Source of the DNA: Sphaerolaimus hirsutus
Lineage: Eukaryota > Nematoda > Chromadorea > Monhysterida > Sphaerolaimidae
NCBI GenBank assembly: GCA_964036195.1
Contig: OZ038456.1
Span: 9,796,001-9,860,000 of the forward strand
Direction of reading: 5' to 3'
Length of the DNA stretch: 64,000 nucleotides
Below the pieces are notes generated by a model. The model searched no databases. It was not told the origin of the DNA and was given only the letters and a program-made list of their open reading frames with translations. This document shows positions 22,701 to 33,818 of the stretch, piece after piece. A program made the translations under genes and the position numbers. Within the stretch, counting starts at the first letter, position 1; every line of letters begins with the position of its first letter.

Positions 22701-25700
22701 ACTTCGTCAGGAACAATGGCTGGAATACCACTGTTTATACAACATTTATCACCCAGAACATAGACAATGTGCTGAGAAAAGTGCTAGCTTTATGTTTGGT
22801 AAATATGAACCCAGATGCCATGGAGGAAGATCTAGTTGGGACAAATATTATGTCTTTTTTGAAGTTGTTGTGGCTAATCCCTTTAGCGCTGGAAAAAGCT
22901 ACAAAAATCAGCCAGTTGAAAATGAGCCGGTCATGAACCAAGCGATTTTCAGACACATTTTTTGTCAAGTGCTAAGTTGCATAAGCATTTGCCAAGTAAT
23001 GGATCCTCGAGTGTCACAGTTTCAAGGCCACCTAAACCTAAACAAAATCAGCAATGAAATTTGGAAAAATTCAACGATTTTATTTACGCGAGCAGGCAAC
23101 ATTTCAGGCATCCCAATTGACGAATTGCAAATGTACAATTCAACATGCTCGACGGAGGGTTCTTCAGCAATAAATTTATTGTTATTCAACCAGTCAGATA
23201 CACTAATTGACTTCCATTTAACACAAAAATAGTGGACATTTCATGGCTAACTCCAAAAATTTGTTCAAGCTGAGCTGTAATTGGGGGTGGATCTTCTCAT
23301 TCCATGTGTACATGAATTTGTTTGGCATACATGCTGATCAACCGCATGCAAATATGCCAGTGTGCGCAAAGGCAGTACAAATGCCTAAACCACCAGATGT
23401 AGAACTAGATGAAAAATCACATATGTCAAAAGAGCAGATAGTAAAATTTATTATTGAGAATTTACCATTGAAAAACTGTATTCCATTGACACCTGAGCAG
23501 ACACAGTCTTTTCAAACGTTGCTGACCGATTTCCATGACATTTTTTCATGCTCAGACATTTCATGATGCCGGGTGTACTCCACTGGCATTGCATGCAATA
23601 TTAACTGACCAGAATCACCCCCCCCCCCCCATCAAGCAGGCGCCACAATATGAACCAGTGCATAAACAAGTATTCATCAATAAGACTATAAAATCAATGC
23701 TTAAGGAAGGTATTATTGAATATTCAGATGGTTTGTGGGCATCACCGATTGCAATTGTGCCAAAAGGCACAGATGATTGGCGATTTTGCATTGACTTTAA
23801 ATTGGTGAATCTGATAACGCGAATTGATAGCTACCCCCTCCCTAGAATCGGGGAAATTTTATCAGAATTTGCAGGCCGCAAGATTTTCACTGCTATCGAC
23901 ATCAGGCATGGATACTACAATGTCCCTTTGGCCGATGAAGACTCTAAGGAAAAAATGTCATTTGTGTGTAGCCTCGGTCAGTTCAGGTATACGCAAATGC
24001 CGTTTGGTACCTGCAACAGTGGAGAGACTTTCCAGAGACTCATGACATTGATGCTCATGGATTTGAATGAAGACTTGACGCATGCATGGGTGTGCATGTA
24101 CATAGACAGCATATTATGCTGCTCTGATATGATAAATGAACATTTAGTGCACCTACGCCGATTCTTTGCCTGTTTGCGCTGGGCAAACTTGTGCATGCAA
24201 CCCAGGAAATGTAACATTTGTACCACTACGCTGAAGTATTTGGGTCACCAGGTGTCGGCAGAAGGTATTTCACCTGCACCATTGTGAGTGGAAGCTATGA
24301 TCACCCTCCCTTAAGTACACACCAAGCACAACTTGAGGCGGTTTCTGGGAAAATGTGTTTATTACTCACACTTTCCCAACTTCAGCAGGATCTCGGCACC
24401 ATTGTATGCTATACTGAAAGGTAAAATACCAAAACATGGGGATACGCCATTTATTTGGAGTGATGAAATGCTTGACTCATGGGGTACACTAAAATACTGC
24501 CTGTCTACACCCCCCATTTTGATTCACCCCATTAGAGATGGCAGACCCTTCTATCTGGAGACAGATGCCAGCATAACTGGTTTAGGCGCCGTCCTGTCCC
24601 AGTATGGGGATGATAATGAGATGCACCCAATCTTATTTATTTGAAACACTTGACTCACCCACACAACACATTTTCAGCTGCTGCGTTAGAGGCATTGTGT
24701 ATTGCTTGGTCTATTCGCAGACTAGTCGATTTCGTTGAGGGCCAAAAACTTATAGTTATCACTGACAACAGTGGTATCGCGCAGGTATTTAAGTCCCCTC
24801 ACCATTCTAAATTGAAAGATGGGTGATCTGGGTCCAAGATAAAACTGTCAAATTCGTCCATTGGTCTGGGAGCTTGAATTTAGTGGCGGACTCCCTTTTG
24901 CGGAACCCTATCAAACAGGCAGAATTTGATGTTGATGAATTAGAGGAGGATGCCAAAATGGTTGAGGGGTGTCCCGCCTCCATGATAACTATGGGTGTAA
25001 AATTACCTAGTAACTTACCATCTACATCTTAACATCAGAAAAAGTTCATCTCACTGCAGGCCGATGTTGATTGGATAAAGTTGCAAAAGGAAGATCCTGA
25101 GTTGACTACAATTATATCCCAAATTTTGGTCAACTCAACCAGTGTGCCCGGCGCTATGATAATTGAGGATGTACTCTATTTCCGCTCTGCGGTAAATTCC
25201 TCAGAGTAAGCTATCTGGCCCCCCAAGACATGGCAATTGGCATGTTTGGCTCAAGCGCACATGGGAATATACGCCAGTCATGGGGGTCAATTGCACTGTT
25301 GTGCCAATATTTCTCATGGCTAATGATGAAAAATGATGTTTTACAATATTGTGCAGACTGTGCAGCATGTATGATGCCTAAAAACATAGAATTCATCCGG
25401 GGTTGCTTGACAAAAATATTCCTAATTTTTTTGGCACCCCAGTTGATAATTACTGACCAGGGGACTGAGTACGTGAATGAAAATTTCCAGTCACTGTGCA
25501 CAATATGGTATGTCACATTCACCTATTTTGTCACATAAGCCGACTGCAAATGGAATGGTAGAAGGTGTGAATGGAGGGAAATATGTTCTATCACTAAAAA
25601 TGAGTTTCCAATTTGCATTGGAGGGATTTGCTTCCAATGGTGATGTTGAAACATAACCTGGCATTTAATAGAAATTCAAATTGTTGTGCATTCTTTCTCA

Positions 25701-28700
25701 TGTACAGTTATATTCCACATTGGAATTCGTTATATGCAGCTGCGCGCAAGGCTGACGTACAAAATGTTTGCATGCTGGCTAAGTCCCACAGTGACTGCAG
25801 CAGAGCATTGTATAAAGAGTATTTTGACAAAAAGTACAATAAAACTACAATTCAAACTGGGGACAGCATTATGGTGAAAAACATTTCTAATGACCAGAGT
25901 TTACCAAAGTTCACTGGCCCATTGGAAGTGGTCAACGTTGTAGGGCCTTCGATTTTTGTTAAAATTAACAATGCTGTGCAGAAAGTACCCCACCGTTTCT
26001 GCTGGCGTGTCAATTCACATTAACTTTTTCCAGAATTGTGCTTACTAGTTTCCTACATCCATGTTTTACAAATTTATTTGTTTTACAACAACAACTAAAA
26101 ATAGCTCACAAACTTATCTTGCGCTAAAATCATGCATTTCGCATTTTTCTACATGATAATTGTTTGTGTGACAGTGGTGCGAGATAACGATCCAAAAAAT
26201 CAGGGCAACCTGACCCCCGTCTCTGAAACTGCCTCAACCCTGAGTGTACATGTTGATGATGCCGGTGCTGACAGCGATGCAGCTGATGAACCGGCAGTGG
26301 TGACACCATCTACCGGAACTGCCACCGAACCGACTCTGGTGCCAACACCAAATGGCACTCCAGCCTGCGAAAACTGCCACTGCACTAGCCGGGTCGCCAT
26401 GATTTTTTGCAACAACCAATGCAAATTTCTTTTTACACTTGTCTAGTACATATTTCCCGAAGACCCATTTGGATTACTGCCAATTCAATTTGATTCAATT
26501 CAATAAGGCCACAAACACTTCTGGTACATATTTACGTTTTCTCTCAGGACATGTTGTCCATGTGCAACCAGTACGTGCAGCTGAATGCCGGAGTTTCAGC
26601 AGATCAGAGACAACGCAGAAGAATGACACCGCACCGTTACTGGATACAGAGTGAGGCATTTATACTCTCTGCTGTTATTCATGCTATCGAATCAGTTGTA
26701 CCAGGAAGAGTGCGACCGGCTTCATCAGGAGCTAGCCGAATCTAACTGGGCCAATAACGAGCAAGCTATTGCGTTAGCTGAGGCCACTAGAGAGCTAGAG
26801 CAGCTACGAATCAACCCACCATGGTCTGACATCGAAGATGCTACCATGCAGACAGATACTTCAATTTTCTCTACGGTTGGACTATTTCTTGCAGCGCCTG
26901 TTTGCAAATTGCACACTCATGAGCACCCTAAATATTGTGTTGTGTGCAATCCACAGCCATATTTTCAGCGACAATTCAACTTCGATACACTGACGACTTC
27001 GGATTGAGTGATTTGGGCACTAATTTGTGCAGCGTACCACCTAATGCGCCAGAATTATGTAGACACCATTTTGGTGTACCGCCAGAAACACTTTCTGAAA
27101 ACTTGCTAAGATCTGCGGCTACTATGCCTACTACGCGCGGTGACGACTCTTCATCTTTCAAGCTGCCACCAACGCGAACCTCAAGCCACAATTGTTAGGC
27201 CTCCACCAGACGCTGTGTACCGTAATATGTCTGCCCGTTTGAGCCGCCGCCCGCAACCGTATCGGCGCCCTAGCCGTGACCACCGCGACTGTTCTTCAAA
27301 TGCCCGTGATTAGAGTCACTTTCAATTTTCATGCAATTTTGTTCTTTTCTGTAAAGGGTATAAGGTGGTGATAGGTGATGAGTGATAGGTTTTTGAACCT
27401 TTTTTGGTCTTTTACTGGTGGGGTATGATGATGATGTAGATTATCCCTTTTTGCACATTTTGTGATGTTCCCACTTGGGACTTATTTATGCTGTGACACA
27501 ACGCGTACTCGAGATCGCCGACATTCCCAATAAACCCATCAACACAACAATTCTGGCCCTGTTACGTCAATGGATTCAACTTAATGTGCGACTCATCCTC
27601 CGCCTGAACTGGCAACCCAGTGGATGCTGTGCCATGCCCTGAAGACACAATCTGGCACATCTCCTGTATTGCCTTTTCAAACAAGTTCTGTACATGGTTG
27701 ATTCGGCTATCAAAAGTTTCAACAACTGCTGAAGCAACAGAGTAGCATCATTTGTAGCACCAGCATCAATGCATGCTACATTATGGTGAATTCTTTCATT
27801 GTCAGCTGAAGGCACCAGCAGGGAATCCATCACGTAATGTCGGCCAGAAAAATGGTCACTCAAAAATTCACTCAAATATTCACCCATTCACTCAAATACT
27901 TGCCTGGAGGAAAATGAACGCTATCAACGGAAAATGGCGTGTGAGGATGGGGCAGCAGTGACTCCACATGAGACACAAAAACGACATGGTGGACCAGCTG
28001 TCGGCCGCTTTTGAAAACTTCAAGGGTTGGCGCCGCTGCCTGGTGACCCAAATACAACTGTGAATGAATGGAAAATCGATTAGCTGGCGGCGGCGTGGAC
28101 AAATCCGGGGCCATGGGGACCCCATCCGGTTGACCCTGACCGGCGGCAACACAGACTGTGGCAATGGCAAACAAGAACAAATTGGCGCCTCCACCCACAC
28201 TGTGAACTGGGGAAGACAACTCCTGGAGAGCATCTGCGGCTGGACACCAAAACTCCAGAGAGTCCAACAGCATGGACCGGGACTGGTGCCTTGACCCGGC
28301 ACATCTCAGAGCTGCGGCGTGTAGCTCACGCTCGGCCGCAGAGTCAGGATGGAACTGACAAATCCGGTTCACCGGGTGTGAACAGGTGTGGCGGCGCTGA
28401 AATGACTCGGCACGCGACTAGGAATGCAACATTTCCGGAACAAAACCTGGCTCGGAAGATTCCACAAGCAGAAAAAAATCCTTACACCTTGCCTCCCTGG
28501 GCAGCAACCTGATGGCGGCTCATCCCATGGTTGTCCATCACTTTTATGAAAGTGTAAGTGTAAGTGTAAATATAAATACCCATTTACCCAGGTATTTCGG
28601 GTAAGTGTAAGTACACTTTCACAACTCTGATTAGTACTGGTTTTTGCAGAAGCTGCTGTGAGTTTAGCGTATGTCAAGCAGTGCAGTGCGTTGCAATGGA

Positions 28701-29519
28701 TTTGTATTTTCATACAAGCCATCTCGACGCATCGCGGAACACAACTAAATACCATCCACAACAGAACCACAAATGATTGTGCACTTAACAACAACAACAC
28801 TGGTAGTCAGAAAAATTTGTGCCCAAACAATTAACTCCCCTCTCGACTTACCCCCCCCCCCCGCCCCTCGAAATACCCCCCTCTAAATTTTCACTCTGAA
28901 ACAAAAAAACCCCAGGGGTATTTTGAGGACATACAGTAAATAGGCTAACATGAGCAAAATCACTTTTGGGAAACAGTCCTGGAAAGTTGTTGACAGTTCG
29001 TTGCATCATCTCCAAGTTTTGAATGTGAGCCATGTATAAATTGATGTCTGTTTTCCAATTGTGTTGCTCTTCTGACAATAAAGTGTTTCATCTGATTTGT
29101 GAGAAATTTAAAAACATTCATACTACTCACACCCTCAGAAATACGGTCAATAATCCTTTGTATGAGCAGAGATTTTGTAGAGAAATCTTATAAGTTTATA
29201 TTTACTGAAATTTTTGAATGCTGATTGTAATCCATAAAAGAAAGGTGTAAAACATCAAAAATTATCCCATTTTGACACAGTTTCAACATGCCACAGGTTT
29301 GACACAATCTCATGGGAAATCGTACCTGGGTTAATGCCAAGGAGCATGTGCTGTGGTGCACTGACTACAATTGACGACTCACTGTACTATGTTGGGGGAA
29401 ACTATGGCGTCGACACAGCAGAAATTGCCAAATACAACATGACCACTGGCACGTGGGCAGATGTCCCTGGGCGGCTCGCCCTTGCAGTGCGCAGGGGCAG
29501 TATTGTGAATGTTTGGTGA
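16724..29519 (+). CDS. Kelch-repeat protein gene (several exons, 5' end unclear)
   Basis: Exons 16724-16816, 17145-17229, 17292-17422, 18582-18726, 29297-29519 (TGA). Lengths and phases (1, 2, 1, 2) join exactly. The kelch signatures in order are GYVYRINVDDHSVTRL, IPGGRVLFCGG, WHALAYYHGRIYSIGG, AAEVYHGKLFVCG and DDSLYYVGG with KYNMTTGTWADVPG. Each kelch unit is one blade of a beta-propeller that usually binds protein partners. Only about four blades are visible, so more exons are expected upstream. A stretch at about 16630-16670 reading WEEIETMHLTCATW is kelch-like but does not join in phase. Intron 1 is an introner-like element, intron 2 is 62 nt, and intron 4 is 10.6 kb holding a Gypsy element. 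Confidence 0.65.
16817..17144 (+). mobile_element. Introner-like TIR element forming a whole kelch intron (family 1)
   Basis: Starts GTGCCATACCCAGACCCTG after TATTCAG and ends GTCTGGGAGTGCCCCCAG before GTGGGACTC. The arms are tandem AAAGACCCTGTAAAGTG and the centre is a GTATCCAAATCT hairpin. Excision in phase 1 rebuilds YRRHYSG-GTQIPGG, a normal kelch strand. Length is 328 bp. No clear TSD apart from shared CAGGTG at the two junctions. Confidence 0.8.
17473..17872. mobile_element. CCGTATTT superfamily MITE inside kelch intron
   Basis: Starts CCGTATTTCTCCCAGTAAAC and ends TTTACATGGAAAAATATGG. Related to 16029-16554. The following 17880-18540 is AT-rich intron without recognised genes. Confidence 0.55.
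18835..19373. mobile_element. CCGTATTT superfamily MITE, CTTGAATAATTCCCCC subtype
   Basis: The start CCGTATTTGCTTGAATAG and end ATTATTCAAGCAGATACTG are inverted. CTTGAATAATTCCCCCC recurs inside at both ends, and the central part has TATACC..GGGATATGG inverted text. Confidence 0.65.
19590..20170. mobile_element. Family-1 fragment joined to hAT-like copy E
   Basis: 19590-19719 begins GGTGCCAGTCCAAGCCCTG and stops in the hairpin. At 19720 GGGTGTCAAATTTCC starts a degraded TAGGGTGTCAA-family arm with TTTTCCGGC text and the CATGCATGCAGGTTTTC segment found in copy A. The far terminus is missing. Confidence 0.5.
20167..20915 (-). pseudogene. Gypsy RT/RNase H fragment, minus strand
   Basis: Reading leftward from 20915: an intact RT box YIDDIL, then ACLQWANLKIQPAKC, EELKYLGHQISQKGISF and, in the RNase H part, DASGIGLGAVLSQYG. 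Stop codons interrupt it (for example before 20781). It lies next to hAT-like arm E as BEL/Pao lies inside copies A and B, and abuts the plus-strand Gypsy copy head to head. Confidence 0.8.
20902..22151 (+). pseudogene. Gypsy-type gag, plus-strand copy
   Basis: Homologous to the gag at 1-1755. It is broken by TGA at 21244-21246 where the other copy has Trp (FAEW), by a TAA near 21493, and by a frameshift before 21537. The distal part keeps DKFIVANFRNAMK and the Cys/His stretch NPWCPHLNHAGHHVSEC. The 5' LTR is absent, since the element is truncated at the 20.91-kb junction. Confidence 0.85.
22480..22900 (+). pseudogene. Gypsy aspartic protease remnant
   Basis: The catalytic triplet context VVLDTGCT is present (DTG at 22575-22583) but is followed at once by TGA (22590-22592). 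Downstream text is frame-broken. It lies between gag and RT as in Ty3/Gypsy elements. Confidence 0.65.
23535..24287 (+). pseudogene. Gypsy reverse transcriptase, active site altered
   Basis: 250 codons uninterrupted: an IVPKGTDDWRFCIDF block, FTAIDIRHGYYNVPL (first catalytic Asp), MPFGTCNSGETFQRLM and CMYIDSILCCSD. The usual YxDD box reads YIDS (24099-24110), so the second Asp of the pair is lost and the enzyme should be inactive. Followed by TTLKYLGHQVSAEGIS. Confidence 0.9.
24333..25032 (+). pseudogene. Gypsy RNase H and connection region
   Basis: RFLGKCVYYSHF, then YLETDASITGLGAVLSQYG (RNase H first Asp), TFSAAALEALCIAWSIR (Glu) and VITDNSGIAQVF (Asp). Broken by stops at about 24643 and 24825. 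Confidence 0.85.
25200..26023 (+). pseudogene. Gypsy integrase, internally deleted
   Basis: The zinc-binding part is suggested by CADCAACM. Then the sequence jumps to PQLIITDQGTEYVNENF. The segment expected to carry the first catalytic Asp is missing between about 25400 and 25425. A C-terminal part with PKFTGPLEVVNVVGPS remains to 26023. Confidence 0.75.
26132..27316 (+). pseudogene. Third ORF of the Gypsy element, unrecognised
   Basis: Frame-broken region between integrase and the 3' LTR. In order: a signal-like start MHFAFFYMIIVCVTVV, an acidic Thr/Pro-rich part, a Cys cluster CENCHCTSRVAMIFCNNQC, a helical stretch ECDRLHQELAESN (about 26700), a second Cys/His cluster CKLHTHEHPKYCVVC, and an Arg-rich tail ending near 27316. 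This is the position where env or accessory ORFs occur, but no fusion-type envelope feature is visible. Function unknown. Confidence 0.5.
27340..27560 (+). mobile_element. 3' LTR of the plus-strand Gypsy element
   Basis: GATGTTCCCACTTGGGAC, TCGCCGACATTCCCAATAAA and AATAAACCCATCAACAC correspond to the LTR piece at 1866-2000. AATAAA may serve as polyadenylation signal. Left boundary approximate. Confidence 0.55.
27560..28430 (-). other. Coding-like region of unknown origin
   Basis: Balanced base composition and open minus-strand frames at 28372-27872 and 27887-27560, the latter ending in a frame reading NHVQNLFEKAIQEMC. A GAGTGAATGGGTGAATATTT repeat at the frame change suggests a replication-slippage frameshift. 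A hydrophobic stretch LFLFAIATVCVAAG is present. It may be another retroelement gag or a captured gene. Not identified. Confidence 0.3.
28831..28936. mobile_element. Small C-run MITE remnant
   Basis: CCCCTCTCGACTTACCCCCC .. CCAGGGGTATTTTGAGGACATAC resembles one end of the CCTCGAAATACCCC subtype. Confidence 0.45.
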
Positions 29520-29622
29520 CACAGGTGAGCTATTTATTTGGCATAGTGCACATAGCAATAATGCAATGTTGTGAAAGTGCACTTGTATAACCGTAAGTAT
29601 TTTCTGACATCGACAGCAGAGT

Positions 29623-30022
29623 TGTTCAAAGTACTGAACTTTTTTTAAAAGTATACATAAAGTATCTTTTAATACTCATCCCTGAGTACATAAAACGTTA
29701 TGTGCTTTATTTTTACATTTACACTGCGAAAACACTAAACAGTGAGTAAAATACAGTTGGGTCGAAAAAGGGTCGCTTTAAGTATATGGCCACTAGCATG
29801 CACGGCGAGCTCCGCTTCGCTCCGCTCACCATACACGCGCGCAGGCCTTCGACCTGCGCCTATACCAACCTCGCTTCGCTCGCCTCCTCACGTCCTACAA
29901 TTCACACAAAACAGAACCAAAACAAGCAAAACACCACAAAACCTTACTAAGAAAAGCACAAATCAGATCAGAAACCCACAAATCAGATCAAAAACCTACT
30001 GCAATCAGAAACTCACAAATGC
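29623..30022. mobile_element. CAGAGTTGTT fragment and CG-rich palindromic patch
   Basis: CAGAGTTGTTCAAAGTACTG at 29623 starts a truncated hAT-like copy that ends near 29750. 29790-29890 is a GC-rich patch with CGCTTCGCTCCGCTC-type inverted text. No gene is supported. Confidence 0.4.
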
Positions 30023-32650
30023 ATCATTTCACAATTTCTAATGTTTTGGACCCAGAGGTTCTACTTAAAGGTTATGGTAATGTAGTGTCAAAATAGAGTG
30101 CTTATTTGAAATCATTGCAATCAGAAACCCCAGATGCATCATTTCATAATTTGTCAATTTTTAGTCCAGGTTGTTCAATTTAGGGGTTATGGTAATGTAG
30201 CATCAAAATGGAGTGTATATTTGACATCACTGCTATCAGAAACACACAAATGCATCATTTCATAATTTGAAAATTTTTGGCCCCACGGGTTCAATTTAAG
30301 GGTTATGGTAATGTAGTGTCAAAATGGAGTGCATATTTGAAATCACTGCAACCAGAAACCCACAAATGCATCATATCATAATTTTTAGTTTTTAGCCCTG
30401 GGGGTTCAATTTAGGGGTTATGGTAATGTAGCATCAAAATGGAGTGTATATTTGACATCACTGCTATCAGAAACACACAAAAACATCATTTCATAATTTA
30501 AATTTCTTTGGCCCTGGGGTTTCAATTTAAGGGTTATGGTAATGTAGTGTCAAAATGGAGTGCATATTTGAAATCACTGCAACCAGAAACCCACAAATGC
30601 ATCATATCATAATTTTTAGTTTTTAGCCCTGGGGGTTCAATTTAGGGGTTATGGTAATGTAGCATCAAAATGGAGTGTATATTTGACATCACTGCTATCA
30701 GAAACACACAAAAACATCATTTCATAATTTAAATTTCTTTGGCCCTGGGGTTTCAATTTGAGGGTTATGGTAATGTAGTGTCAAAATGGAGTACTGATTT
30801 GAAATCACTGCAATCAGAAACACATAAATGCATCATTTCATAATTTACAAAAATTGGCCCCACTGGGTGGCCCCACCCCCACTGTCAAAATGGAGTGTAT
30901 ATTTGAAGTCACTGAAATCAGAAACACATAAATGCATAATTTTGAAATTGGTAAGTTTTTAGTCCCATGGGTTCAAGCTAAGAGTATTGGTAATATAGTG
31001 TCATATCTGAAATCAATGCAATCAGAAACCCACAAATGCACCATTTCACAATTACCGTATATCCTTGAATAAGACCCCCCCCCTTGAATAATACCCCCCC
31101 TTGAATAACACCCCCCTGTTGGCCAGGTGAGGAAAAAATAACGCCCCCCCTTGAATAACTCCCCCCTCTTGAATAAGTCCCCCCTCTGGGTAAAACGACA
31201 ATGTGTATTTGAATGATTCAGATGCCGATGAACACGAATTTCAGGATGGATACGTTGTTTTTGTTCTTGTTGAACTGGTCATTTTCTGCATTAGATGTGT
31301 TGACGGAATGCATACAAACAATGAATAACATGGAAGTTTTCCTGGAAGTTCTGAGGAAAAAATAACTCCCCCCCTTGAATAGTACCCCCCCCTTGAATAA
31401 CTCCCCCCTCCAAAACCTCTGACGAAATAATAACGCCCCTGGGGTCTTATTCAAGGATATACGGTAATAATTTTTTTAGTCCCAGGGGTTCTACATAAAG
31501 GTTATGGTGATGTAGTGTCTAAATTGAGTGTATATTTGACATCACTGCAATCAGAAACACACAAATGCATCATTTCATAATTTGAAAATTTTTGGCCATG
31601 GGGGTTCAATTTAAGGGTTATAATAATTTAGTGTCAAAATGGAGCATATATTTGAAATCACTGCAATCAGAAACCCACAAATGCATCAACTCACAATTTA
31701 TTAGTTATTAGACCCAGGGGTTCTACTCAAAGGTTATGGTAATGTAGTGTCAAAATGTATTGCATATCTGAAATCACTGCAATCAGAAACCCACAGATTC
31801 ATCATTTCATAATTTGTAAGTTTTTAGTCCTGACAGTTCAATTTAGGGGTTATGGTAATGTAGCGTCAAAATGGAGTGTATATTTCACATCACTGCAATG
31901 AGAATAATACAAATGCATCATTTCATATTTTGAAAGTTTTTGGCCCTGGGTTTTCAATTTAAGTGTGATGGTAATGTAGTATAAAAATGGAGTGCAAATT
32001 TTAAATAACTGCAATCAGAAACCCACAATTTCTAATTTTTTAGCCCCAGGGGTTCTACTTAAAGGTTATGATAATGTAGTGTCAAAATGGAGTGTACCGT
32101 ATTTCCTCGACATACCCCCCCCCCCTCAAAATGGACACTATGAACTTATGAACCCCCCCCCCTCAAAATACCCCCCCCCCCAAATTTAGTGTATAGAGAA
32201 CGTAAATGACAAAGGCTGCGGTTTGTCATCTGGGTATTGCAAAACACACATTAAAACCGATGACTCTGTTATGTGAGAACAGTGATTATACGTCTACACA
32301 CTTATACAAGTCTTTAGAGTCTTATAAATTACGATTTTTGTTGCATTTTCGACGTCTGCGTACGTTTCAGATGACAATTTAGTACTTGGTTTTCAAAAAA
32401 TTTCTGGCGAAATAATAACCCCCCCCCTCGAAATACCCCCCCTCGTTTAAATACCCCCCCTGAAAATTCTCACTCTGAAAAAAAATAAACGCCCCGGGGT
32501 ATTTCGAGTAAATACGGTATATTTTAAGTCGCTGAAATCATTACACACAAATGCATCATTTTGCAATTTGTAAGTTTTTAGTACTGGGGGGTTCAATTTA
32601 AGGGTTATGGTAATGTAGCATCAAAATGGAGTAAATTTGGGGAGGGGGGT
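30023..32650. repeat. About 115-bp satellite with 231-bp dimer structure
   Basis: The word GGTTATGGTAATGTAG recurs at about 30075, 30190, 30306, 30421, 30537, 30652 and 30768, so spacing alternates 115/116 bp. Odd and even monomers differ (GTGTCAAAATGG against GCATCAAAATGG), and neighbouring 231-bp dimers are nearly identical between 30240 and 30780. MITEs interrupt the array at 31055-31464 and 32097-32517. A remnant with CATCAGAAACCCC is at 51735-51960. Confidence 0.9.
31055..31464. mobile_element. MITE in satellite, CCGTATATCCTTGAATAA subtype
   Basis: TA-flanked. Starts CCGTATATCCTTGAATAAG and ends CTTATTCAAGGATATACGG. CTTGAATAACNCCCCCC recurs about six times inside. Confidence 0.8.
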
Positions 32651-32948
32651 ATTTCGAGGGGGGGTGATCGTTTCATAGTGGTCTTGAGAGGGGGGGGGGG
32701 TTGAACGAGGGAGGGTATTTCGAAGGGGGGTATATCGAGGAAATACGACGGTATACACATTGTTCTGTTTTTGTTGAACTGTTAAATACCTGGATTACAT
32801 GAGTTAACAGAATGGATTAAGTCAAGTTTTCTGCGGAAAAATAACTCCCCCCACCCTTGAATAACTCCTTCCCTTTGAATAACTCCCCCCTCAGAAACTC
32901 TGATGAAAAAATTACTCCCCTGGGGACTTATTCGAGGATATACGGTAT
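32097..32948. mobile_element. Two to three nested MITEs, CCTCGAAATACCCC and CCTTGAATAA subtypes
   Basis: 32097-32517 runs from CCGTATTTCCTCGACATAC to GTATTTCGAGTAAATACGG. After more satellite (32520-32640) a mixed segment to 32948 ends TTATTCGAGGATATACGG. Confidence 0.7.
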
Positions 32949-33088
32949 ACATTAAAAACAATGACTGTGTTACGTTAGAACAGGTTTTGTACCGTCTACA
33001 TACGTTTATAAGTCTACAGACTCTCATACAATGGTGGTTTTTGTTGCATTTTTCTATGCCTGCGTACGTTGTAAGCAACAAATTAGTA

Positions 33089-33818
33089 TAAGGCAGCGTT
33101 TACAAGTTTTTTGTGTGACGACAAAAAATGCGATTTTTGAACCATTTTTGTGAGATGAATATAAAATATTTTATACTTACGAAGCCTCAATCGAGCATGA
33201 CTTGATCAACACCACTGCCTAAGACGTACATCGAAGTTTCTACATTAACTTTCTACATTAAGTTTCGTGCACACTAAATAACACTTTGTTCTTGTTGTCG
33301 GAGGTTGTCGCTGCATTTGTTCCAGCCAACCTGTCGGACGAGGCCGCGTAGAACAAATGCAGCCACAACCTCCGAGAACAAGAAAAAAGTGTGATTTAGT
33401 GTGCACGAACACGCAATGTAGAAAATTCGATGTATGTCTCAGGCAGTGGTGTTGATCAAGTTATGCTCGATTGAGGCTTCTTAAATTAAAAATATTTTAT
33501 AATCATCTCACAACAATGTGCCTACACACACTAGTTTTCACCGTGACTTCGTGGGAAAACTGAAATTTTTTAAAGTGCAAATTAATCAACACGGTTGAAG
33601 TACTTAATTAATTATTAATTTGAATTGAAATTAATGAAAGTTAAACTTTGAAATTTCAAAACTAAAACACGTATAGCATACAATAAGAGTAGGCTGAATG
33701 TCGCCATGTGGCCATTTCTGTTTTCACATCAGTCACGGTGAAAACTAGTGTGTGTAGGGCCAATGGTTCAAAATTCGCATTTTTGTTGTCACAAAAAAAC
33801 CCGTGTAAACGCGGCCTA
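33089..33818. mobile_element. TA-type MITE with GGCCGCGTTTACA ends
   Basis: Left AAGGCAGCGTTTACAAG, right GTGTAAACGCGGCCTA, inverted. It contains a long palindrome at 33178-33483 (AAGCCTCAATCGAGCATGAC and its inverse, centre with GGTTGTCGCTGCATTTGTTC) and a nested small MITE at 33521-33763. Confidence 0.65.
33521..33763. mobile_element. CTACACACACTAGTTTTCA MITE
   Basis: Ends CTACACACACTAGTTTTCACC and its inverse at 33740-33763. Relatives at 36487-36680 and 61771-61957. Confidence 0.65.

Noticed and set aside
28841-28870. C-runs and G-runs throughout as possible CRISPR-like regular repeats
   Set aside because: Spacing is irregular, there are no unique spacers, and the repeats belong to TIR-bounded MITEs in a eukaryotic context.
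29742-30041. 99-codon frame with LRSP-rich start
   Set aside because: It crosses an element end, a CG-rich palindromic patch and the satellite edge. No homologue is recognisable and composition changes within it.
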